DNA of 5,217 nt from an uncultured beta proteobacterium (lineage in GTDB: Bacteria > Pseudomonadota > Gammaproteobacteria > Burkholderiales > Burkholderiaceae_C). The DNA lies in assembly GCA_903958915.1 (NCBI GenBank), contig CAJBVC010000773.1:1-5217 (forward strand). Direction: 5' to 3'. The notes beneath the pieces were generated by a model, which was not told the origin of the DNA, ran no database searches, and saw only the letters and a program-made list of their open reading frames with translations. Position numbers and translations under genes: made by a program. Shown here one piece after another: positions 1-5,217 of this stretch (position 1 is its first letter; each line of letters starts with the position of its first letter).

Positions 1-1521
1 GTGACCCGAACCCTGTTGACGCTGGACAAGTTACGCAAACTGTTGTCGGGTGAGCTGGACCCGGGATCGCAGGCCGGAGGGATCAAGGACTTTACGCATA
101 CGGTGCCAGCTTCGTATGAGGCATTGGAGGACCTGAAACTGCTCGAACCGATGATGAAGCGGCTGGCGCAGCGGGCCGATCAATCCAATGCCGCCAAACG
201 TTCGGCCCAATCATCGGCCGAAGGTAATTCGGTAGTGCAGCGTGAACGTACCCAAAGCAAGAAGCTGGGCCGCCAGCTTGGCGAAGAGGTCGTGCTGATG
301 ATGCTGGAAAACTTGATGCAGGACCGCCGATTGCTGGGTCCCGTGCGGCGTGGTTTGAAGGAGATGGAGCCGATCCTGATCAAGCTGTCCCAGAACGATG
401 CAAGGTTCTTTACCGACCGACAGCACCCGGCGCGCCAATTTATGGACAAATTGACCAGCAGAAGCCTGGCTTTCTCGTCTGAGCAGGAGTTGGGATTTGC
501 GCGGTTTCAAAAGGCGTTCGACAACTCGGTGAGCGTGCTGGTGGGGGGTGAAGGTGACGCTGCTGCGTTCGCGCGCCTGTTGCGCAAGCTCGAGGAAGGC
601 TGGGCCAAAGATGAGCACGAGCAGCGTCTTCGGGCCGAAGAGGCGGCGCGTGGCTTGTTGCACGCCGAGCAGCGTAACTTGCTGGCGCAAAAACTGTCCG
701 TCGATTTTTCCCAACGCATGCAGGACAAGAAGATACCGGAGATGGTGGGCAATTTCTTGCGCGGGCCCTGGGCGCAAGTGGTTGCCGAGTCGCAACTGGG
801 ATGTACCGACGGCACGGTGGACTCCGACGGCTACCTTGCGATGGTGGACGACTTGCTGTGGAGCGTGCAATTGCGTCTGGCGCGGCGCAACCGCACACGG
901 CTGGTGGAGATGGTTCCCTCGCTGCTGGTCAAAATGCGGCAGGGCCTGGCATTGATTTCCTATCCACCCGAGCGCATTGCGGCCTTTTTCGATGAGCTCA
1001 TTACCTTCCATGAGCAGGCGTTTGAAGGTACACGTTCGACTGCGATATCCGCAGACACGGAGCAGTTGGTCCCGGTTACCGAGGACGCCACTGCGGTGAA
1101 TGCTGCGCCGATATCGGCCGAGGACTACTGGATGGCCGATGACGAAGCGGCCGATTCAGGCTACATGGACATGCTGGCACCCCAGCCCGCCGTGCTGCCC
1201 GATGAGCCGGAAGTAGCCGATCCTGGCCAGGAGCAATTGTGGTCTGCCGATAACCTGGTGACCGGCTCCTGGGTCGATTTGGCGGTGGGACGTGAGTGGG
1301 TGCGTGCACAGTTGACCTGGGCCAGCCCGCACCGCACCCTGTTCATGTTCATTTCGGGCGGCGGGTTGGCGCACTCGATGTCACGGCGCACGATGGACCG
1401 GCTGCATGGGCTGGGGCTTATTCGCCTGATTTCCGACGGACGTGTCATCGACAATGCTCTCGACGCGGTAGCCCAGGCAGCCTTGCTCAACGACATGGAC
1501 AAGGGCCAGGGAGCGCGTTGA
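1..1521 (+). CDS. DUF1631 family protein, C-terminal part (5' end probably outside the window)
   Basis: The 506 visible codons end at TGA 1519-1521. I recognise a DUF1631-type protein, a proteobacterial family of unknown function; some database entries call such proteins thymidine phosphorylase, which nothing here supports. Visible parts: a short helix LLTLDKLRKLL (about residues 5-15); a helical core with QHPAR (141-145), RSLAF (154-158), a charged segment ending in HAEQRNLLAQK (221-231), GPWAQVVA (255-262), LLWS (285-288), YPP (321-323) and HEQAF (337-341); an acidic, probably disordered linker (about 342-415); and a small C-terminal module with GSWVDL (422-427), HSMSRRTM (458-465) and VIDNALD (482-488). 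There is no signal peptide or membrane segment in the visible part, so it is probably cytoplasmic. Base 1 is an in-frame GTG, but residue 5 aligns with residue 274 of the paralogue at 3286. The real start therefore probably lies some 270 codons upstream, and the GTG is likely chance. Family call is firm, function unknown. Confidence 0.88.
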   Translation: MTRTLLTLDKLRKLLSGELDPGSQAGGIKDFTHTVPASYEALEDLKLLEPMMKRLAQRADQSNAAKRSAQSSAEGNSVVQRERTQSKKLGRQLGEEVVLMMLENLMQDRRLLGPVRRGLKEMEPILIKLSQNDARFFTDRQHPARQFMDKLTSRSLAFSSEQELGFARFQKAFDNSVSVLVGGEGDAAAFARLLRKLEEGWAKDEHEQRLRAEEAARGLLHAEQRNLLAQKLSVDFSQRMQDKKIPEMVGNFLRGPWAQVVAESQLGCTDGTVDSDGYLAMVDDLLWSVQLRLARRNRTRLVEMVPSLLVKMRQGLALISYPPERIAAFFDELITFHEQAFEGTRSTAISADTEQLVPVTEDATAVNAAPISAEDYWMADDEAADSGYMDMLAPQPAVLPDEPEVADPGQEQLWSADNLVTGSWVDLAVGREWVRAQLTWASPHRTLFMFISGGGLAHSMSRRTMDRLHGLGLIRLISDGRVIDNALDAVAQAALLNDMDKGQGAR

Positions 1522-1568
1522 AAACCACCAAAAGGGCGACTTTCCCCGCTCGGCCAGGGTAGGCAGTC

Positions 1569-1574
1569 GATAAT
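1569..1574 (+). promoter_or_regulatory. Possible -10 box of an ettA promoter
   Basis: GATAAT matches the sigma-70 consensus TATAAT at five of six positions and lies 32 bases before the ettA start codon. No convincing -35 box sits 16-18 bases upstream (the region is C/G-rich, around GCTCGG), and there is no extended -10 TGn. If used, transcription would begin near 1581, just after the GGAGGT sequence, and give a leader of roughly 26 bases. This is a weak call based on one hexamer. Confidence 0.2.
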
Positions 1575-1589
1575 GGAGGTTTTACCTCT
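1575..1589 (+). promoter_or_regulatory. Small hairpin that sequesters a Shine-Dalgarno-like GGAGGT
   Basis: GGAGGT (1575-1580) can pair with ACCTCT (1584-1589) across a TTT loop, giving five Watson-Crick pairs plus one G-U. GGAGGT is a near-perfect Shine-Dalgarno sequence but ends 26 bases before the ettA ATG, too far for normal use, and no start codon lies at the usual distance behind it. The hairpin has no T-tract, so it is not a terminator. It may be a leader structure in the read-through transcript, or chance. Confidence 0.35.
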
Positions 1590-1606
1590 CCGAAAACAGC
1601 AACGCA

Positions 1607-3268
1607 ATGGCTCAATACGTATTCACCATGAACAAGGTCGGCAAAATCGTGCCGCCCAAACGTCAGATTCTCAAAGACATCTCCCTGAGTTTTTTTCCAG
1701 GTGCAAAAATTGGTGTGCTGGGGGTGAACGGGTCTGGCAAATCGACGCTGCTCAAGATCATGGCCGGGTTGGACCACGATATCCAGGGTGAAGCCACGCC
1801 CATGCCGGGCCTCAGCATCGGATATTTGCCTCAGGAACCACAACTCAACCCCGCGCACACGGTGCGAGAAAGTGTGGAGGACGGCATGGGGGAAGTGTTT
1901 GCGGCCAAGGCCAAGTTGGAGGCGGTTTACACCGCCTACGGTGAACCCGATGCCGACTTTGACGCGTTAGCTGCCGAGCAGGCGCGGCTGGAAGCGGTGA
2001 TTGCTGCTGCAGGCACCGATTCGGAGCACCAGTTGGAGATTGCCGCCGACGCCCTGCGCTTGCCGCCTTGGGACGCCGTCGTGGGGGTGCTGTCTGGCGG
2101 TGAAAAACGTCGGGTGGCGCTGTGCCGCATGCTGTTGTCCAAACCCGACATGCTGTTGCTTGATGAGCCCACCAACCACCTGGACGCGGAGTCGGTGGAC
2201 TGGCTGGAGCAATTCTTGCAGCGCTTCCCCGGTACCGTGGTGGCCATCACGCACGACCGCTACTTTTTGGACAACGCAGCCGAGTGGATTCTGGAACTCG
2301 ACCGGGGTTACGGTATTCCTTACAAGGGCAATTACAGCACCTGGCTGGAGCAGAAGGAGGCCCGTCTGGAACAGGAGCAGCGTACCGAAGATGCGCGCAC
2401 CAAGGCTATGAAGAAGGAGCTGGAGTGGGTGCGTCAAAACGCCAAGGGGCGCCAGGCCAAGAGCAAAGCGCGCATAGCGCGTTTCGAGGAGCTGAGCGAC
2501 TACGAGTACCAGAAGCGCAATGAGACGCAGGAAATTTTCATACCAGTAGCGGAGCGACTGGGTAGCCAGGTGTTCGAGTTCAAGGGGGTGAGCAAGTCGT
2601 TTGGTGACCGCCTGTTGATTGACAATCTGTCGATGTCCATCCCTGCCGGTGCCATCGTCGGCATCATCGGTCCCAATGGTGCGGGTAAATCGACGCTCTT
2701 CAAATTGATCTCGGGCAAGGAAAAGCCGGACTCGGGTGACGTTGTTATCGGGTCTACCGTGAAGATGGCATTTGTGGACCAGAGTCGCGACGACCTTGCC
2801 AATGAGAAGACGGTTTGGGAGGATGTGTCTGGCGGGCTGGATATCCTGACCGTCGGCAAATTCCAGATGCCGAGTCGTGCCTACTGCGGGCGCTTCAATT
2901 TCAATGGCGGCGACCAGCAAAAACGCGTTGGCACACTCTCGGGTGGCGAGCGCGGGCGTCTGCACTTGGCCAAGACACTGATTGCGGGTGGCAATGTACT
3001 GATGCTGGACGAGCCATCCAACGACCTCGACGTCGAAACGCTGCGCGCGCTGGAGGACGCTTTGCTTGAATTTGCCGGGTCGGTCATGGTGATCAGCCAC
3101 GACCGCTGGTTTCTGGACCGTATCGCGACCCACATTCTGGCGGCCGAGGGTGACAGCCAGTGGACTTTTTTCGACGGCAATTACCAGGAATACGAGGCAG
3201 ACAAGAAGAAGCGGTTGGGTGAAGAGGGTGCCAAACCCAAGCGTATGCGGTTCAAGGCGCTCAAGTAA
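1607..3268 (+). CDS. ettA: Energy-dependent translational throttle protein EttA (ABC-F ATPase)
   Basis: This complete 553-residue protein is close to the 555 residues of E. coli EttA. Members of this ABC-F family bind the ribosomal E site and couple the ATP/ADP ratio to the first steps of elongation; they are cytosolic and have no transmembrane domain. ATPase domain 1 has Walker A GVNGSGKST (39-47), signature LSGGE (162-166), Walker B with catalytic Glu187 and H-switch His216. Residues about 94-140 form the Arm inserted in this domain, which contacts ribosomal protein L1 in E. coli. Residues about 242-322 are the linker that meets P-site tRNA, with a basic stretch around KGRQAKSKAR (280-289). 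Domain 2 has Walker A GPNGAGKST (355-363), signature LSGGE (444-448), Glu469 and His498. Glu187 and Glu469 correspond to E. coli Glu188 and Glu470, so both sites look active. The tail is basic (KPKRMRFKALK). The conserved N-terminus fixes the ATG at 1607 although no Shine-Dalgarno lies at normal spacing; an A-rich CGAAAACAGC precedes it. Confidence 0.97.
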   Translation: MAQYVFTMNKVGKIVPPKRQILKDISLSFFPGAKIGVLGVNGSGKSTLLKIMAGLDHDIQGEATPMPGLSIGYLPQEPQLNPAHTVRESVEDGMGEVFAAKAKLEAVYTAYGEPDADFDALAAEQARLEAVIAAAGTDSEHQLEIAADALRLPPWDAVVGVLSGGEKRRVALCRMLLSKPDMLLLDEPTNHLDAESVDWLEQFLQRFPGTVVAITHDRYFLDNAAEWILELDRGYGIPYKGNYSTWLEQKEARLEQEQRTEDARTKAMKKELEWVRQNAKGRQAKSKARIARFEELSDYEYQKRNETQEIFIPVAERLGSQVFEFKGVSKSFGDRLLIDNLSMSIPAGAIVGIIGPNGAGKSTLFKLISGKEKPDSGDVVIGSTVKMAFVDQSRDDLANEKTVWEDVSGGLDILTVGKFQMPSRAYCGRFNFNGGDQQKRVGTLSGGERGRLHLAKTLIAGGNVLMLDEPSNDLDVETLRALEDALLEFAGSVMVISHDRWFLDRIATHILAAEGDSQWTFFDGNYQEYEADKKKRLGEEGAKPKRMRFKALK

Positions 3269-3271
3269 GAC

Positions 3272-3276
3272 GAGGA
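3272..3276 (+). promoter_or_regulatory. Ribosome binding site of the downstream DUF1631 gene
   Basis: GAGGA lies nine bases before the ATG at 3286, inside the 17-base gap after the ettA stop codon. It supports that start and contrasts with ettA, which has no well-placed Shine-Dalgarno sequence. The tight spacing suggests cotranscription with ettA. Confidence 0.75.
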
Positions 3277-3285
3277 AAAGTAGCA

Positions 3286-5217
3286 ATGGCCGTGTCCGTA
3301 CCTGCATCCGCCAGGCACCAAGCGCTGTACCAGGCGACCGTTCAGCAGGCCGTGGAAGGCGGCGGGGCATTGATGGGCAAGCTCATGGACGCCGCGCGTC
3401 TGATTCTGCAGACGCGCCAAGCGACTACGCGCGACTTGCGTGAACGCGACAAGCTGGAGGACTCGGTGCGCCAGTTGCGCCAGTGGGAGCCCGCGCTGAC
3501 GCGGCATTTTCCGCGGGCACTGCATGCATCGTTTCAGAGTGAACCATCCAGCGACCAGCCTGTTGCATCCACGCCAGTGGCAGAACTGGAATTTGACCAA
3601 CTGGAGCTGATGGACGAGGTGCAAGTGCTCACCAGTGTGGCGCTCGCACGCGTCCAGCAGGTAACCATGCTTGCGGTGGAGAGCAGTCTCAATGAGTTCA
3701 ACACGCTGATCTGTACGACCTTGGGCCTGGGAGCAGTCAATGCCGAGCGCAATCCGTTGCGTCCCGAGGTCTACGTCAACGCGCTCAAAGAGGTCGTTGA
3801 GCAGACGGGCCTGCCGTCGACGACGCAGCTCGACTGGCTTGGCGCGATGAGTGCTGCGCTGGGTACGGAGTTGCGGCGAATGTACCTCGCGCTCTCGGCG
3901 CAGTTGCGCAGCCAGGGGGTGGCGGCGGCTGGTTATGCAGTGCTTCAGACTCCTACCGCTTTGGGCGTAGGGCGAGGGATCGCCCAACTCGCATCGACTC
4001 CGGGCGCGCAGGTTGCTGGGAGCGCGGCTGCATCACCACCGCAAGCGATGCAACCAGCTGGCAAGTTGCCATCCACTGATGCGACTCCGGGCAAGGAAGC
4101 AGTACTTCTGACTCTGGATCGGTTGCGGCAATTATTGACGGGCGAACTCGACAAGCAGGCTGGCAAGAGCGCGCTGGAGGTTTTTTCCCAGCGGTTTGCG
4201 CAAGAGTTTGAAGATGCACCCGGCGACGCGGTTGAGATGCCTGCGCCGGAATTTGATGCCACCGTCCCTGCCGCACTGGAGGCCTTGAACGAAATGCGTC
4301 AGGTCGACCACATGGTGCAGCGTCTGCAGAAGCGCCGCGAGACACCGGTTGCCCCTTTTGTGCAACAGAACAATTCCGTTGATGCGGTGCGGCAGGCACT
4401 GCGGGTACAGGCGCAAGGTGTGGGCCAATCGCTGAGCCTTGAAGTGGTCACATTGATGGTGGACAACATTGCGCGCGACATCCGGCTGCTGGAACCGGTG
4501 CAGCAATGTGTTCGCCGGTTGGAGCCTGCATTGCTGCGGCTGGCGCTGATCGACCAGCGCGTATTTTCCAATAAGCAGCACCCAGCACGTGTGCTGATCC
4601 GTGAAATCACCGACCGCAGCCTTGCCTTTGCCTCCGAGAGCACGGATGGATTTGGTGCATTTATGCATGGTGTGGAGCAGGGCATTGCTCCTTTGCTGAA
4701 TGCGGCGATCGATAACGCGGACCCGTTCGAGCAGGCATTGGCGGAGGTGCGCCAGCGCTGGCAGCAGGTCGAGCAGAAGCGCGAAATGGGCCAGCGCGAC
4801 GCTGTCAAAGTGCTCAAGCACGCCGAAGAACGCAATCTGCTCGCAGAGAAAATCGCACGGGAGATCGACGCCCACCCCGATGCGGCACTGGTGCCTGAGA
4901 TTGTCGTCGATTTTCTGTGCGGACCCTGGTCGCAGGTGGTGGCACAAGCGCGTATCACGGGCGGCACGGGATCGGCACAGGCCGACAAGTACCAGGCTTT
5001 TATTTCCGCCTTGCTGTGGAGTACGCACCCCACCTTGACGCGTAACAAGTACGCCAAGTTGACGCGTTTGGTACCCCTGTTGCTGGGGACCCTGCGCGAG
5101 GGCCTCGACAGTATTGCCTACCCGTCCACGCGGACCAGTGCGTTCCTGGAGTCCCTGATGGCGCTACATCAAAAGGCCTTCCGGGTAGCGCAGAAGCCAG
5201 CCGAAGAGATAGCAGAA
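3286..5217 (+). CDS. DUF1631 family protein, N-terminal part (3' end outside the window)
   Basis: The reading frame is open for 644 codons from ATG 3286 to the last base, with no stop. It is a second DUF1631 protein of unknown function. The N-terminal region (about 1-100) is helical and charged. Next comes a family-typical segment from LELMDEVQV (106-114) through NPLRPE (156-161) to about residue 215, then an Ala/Pro/Ser/Thr/Gly-rich linker (about 216-272). The short helix LLTLDRLRQLLTGEL (274-288) leads to a helical core with QHPAR (431-435), RSLAF (444-448), HAEERNLLAEK (512-522), GPWSQVVA (546-553), LLWS (576-579), YPS (612-614) and HQKAF (628-632). From QHPAR onward it aligns with the gene ending at 1521 at an offset of 290-291 residues. 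By that comparison about 165 more residues, including the linker and C-terminal module, lie beyond the window, for about 800 in total. No signal peptide or membrane helix is evident. The start is supported by GAGGA nine bases upstream and by its position 17 bases after ettA. Confidence 0.9.
   Translation, partial: MAVSVPASARHQALYQATVQQAVEGGGALMGKLMDAARLILQTRQATTRDLRERDKLEDSVRQLRQWEPALTRHFPRALHASFQSEPSSDQPVASTPVAELEFDQLELMDEVQVLTSVALARVQQVTMLAVESSLNEFNTLICTTLGLGAVNAERNPLRPEVYVNALKEVVEQTGLPSTTQLDWLGAMSAALGTELRRMYLALSAQLRSQGVAAAGYAVLQTPTALGVGRGIAQLASTPGAQVAGSAAASPPQAMQPAGKLPSTDATPGKEAVLLTLDRLRQLLTGELDKQAGKSALEVFSQRFAQEFEDAPGDAVEMPAPEFDATVPAALEALNEMRQVDHMVQRLQKRRETPVAPFVQQNNSVDAVRQALRVQAQGVGQSLSLEVVTLMVDNIARDIRLLEPVQQCVRRLEPALLRLALIDQRVFSNKQHPARVLIREITDRSLAFASESTDGFGAFMHGVEQGIAPLLNAAIDNADPFEQALAEVRQRWQQVEQKREMGQRDAVKVLKHAEERNLLAEKIAREIDAHPDAALVPEIVVDFLCGPWSQVVAQARITGGTGSAQADKYQAFISALLWSTHPTLTRNKYAKLTRLVPLLLGTLREGLDSIAYPSTRTSAFLESLMALHQKAFRVAQKPAEEIAE

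Larger units (their letters stand above)
1522..1606 (+). other. Intergenic gap upstream of ettA
   Basis: These 85 bases separate the first DUF1631 gene from ettA. They hold a -10-like GATAAT (1569-1574) and a compact hairpin (1575-1589). A weaker pairing of CGACT (1537-1541) with AGTCG (1565-1569), enclosing a CCC/GGG pair (1544-1546 with 1557-1559), is also possible. No hairpin is followed by a T-run, so I see no intrinsic terminator, and read-through from the upstream gene into ettA is plausible. Confidence 0.6.

Noticed and set aside
211..1011. A 266-codon minus-strand open frame inside the first DUF1631 gene
   Set aside because: The + strand frame carries family motifs and aligns with the paralogue, while the antisense product has no plausible domain.
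1534..1559. G-rich and C-rich runs after the first stop codon as a rho-independent terminator
   Set aside because: The possible stems are only 3-5 pairs with large loops, and no run of T follows.
1573..1791. A small + strand frame beginning at ATG 1573, just before ettA
   Set aside because: It overlaps ettA out of frame for about 185 bases, GGAGGT lies after rather than before its start, and the product shows no recognisable features.
1607..3268. ettA as an antibiotic-resistance ABC-F gene or a transporter ATPase
   Set aside because: The length, the Arm at about 94-140, the tRNA-contact linker and the near one-to-one residue correspondence with E. coli EttA fit the housekeeping translation factor. 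There are no transmembrane partner genes nearby.
1967..3370. A 467-codon open frame on the minus strand covering most of ettA
   Set aside because: It lies opposite a fully conserved EttA, and its product shows no recognisable domain. Long antisense frames are common opposite high-G+C coding sequence.
3181..5028. Long minus-strand open frames opposite the downstream DUF1631 gene (3181-3987 and 4132-5028)
   Set aside because: They are shadows of a conserved + strand gene, with no recognisable protein features or supporting ribosome binding sites.
1..5217. The two DUF1631 genes as a long direct DNA repeat
   Set aside because: The similarity is at protein level. Codons have diverged even in the best-conserved blocks, so no long near-identical DNA repeat that would favour recombination is apparent by eye.

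Overview
The window (about 60% G+C) holds three co-directional genes on the + strand with almost no spare DNA: the 3' part of a DUF1631-family gene (1-1521), a complete ettA gene for the ribosome-associated ABC-F ATPase EttA (1607-3268), and the 5' part of a second DUF1631-family gene (3286 to the window end). The EttA sequence, including its N-terminus MAQYVFTMNKVGKIVPPKRQ and its basic C-terminus, looks like the betaproteobacterial form. Together with the DUF1631 proteins and the base composition this suggests a member of the Burkholderiales, possibly Comamonadaceae. That assignment is inferred from remembered family features, not from a search.

Layout. The first gene enters from the left edge and ends at 1521. 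An 85-base gap follows, with a weak -10-like box and a small hairpin that buries the only good Shine-Dalgarno sequence. ettA then runs 1607-3268, intact and with every expected ATPase motif. After 17 bases containing a clear ribosome binding site, the third gene starts at 3286 and is still open at base 5217. No intrinsic terminator is visible in either gap, so the three genes could share a transcript.

The most notable point is that the two flanking genes are paralogues. From the QHPAR block to the HxxAF block they align at an almost constant offset of 290-291 residues, with about 45% identity (hand count) in the best block. ettA is therefore sandwiched between two diverged copies of a family of unknown function. 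EttA gates the first steps of translation elongation according to the ATP/ADP ratio. The position of the DUF1631 genes raises, but does not prove, a functional link to translation or energy state. I see no RNA genes, mobile elements, CRISPR arrays or long repeats. The sequence reads as ordinary chromosomal backbone, with one gene arrangement worth a comparative look.
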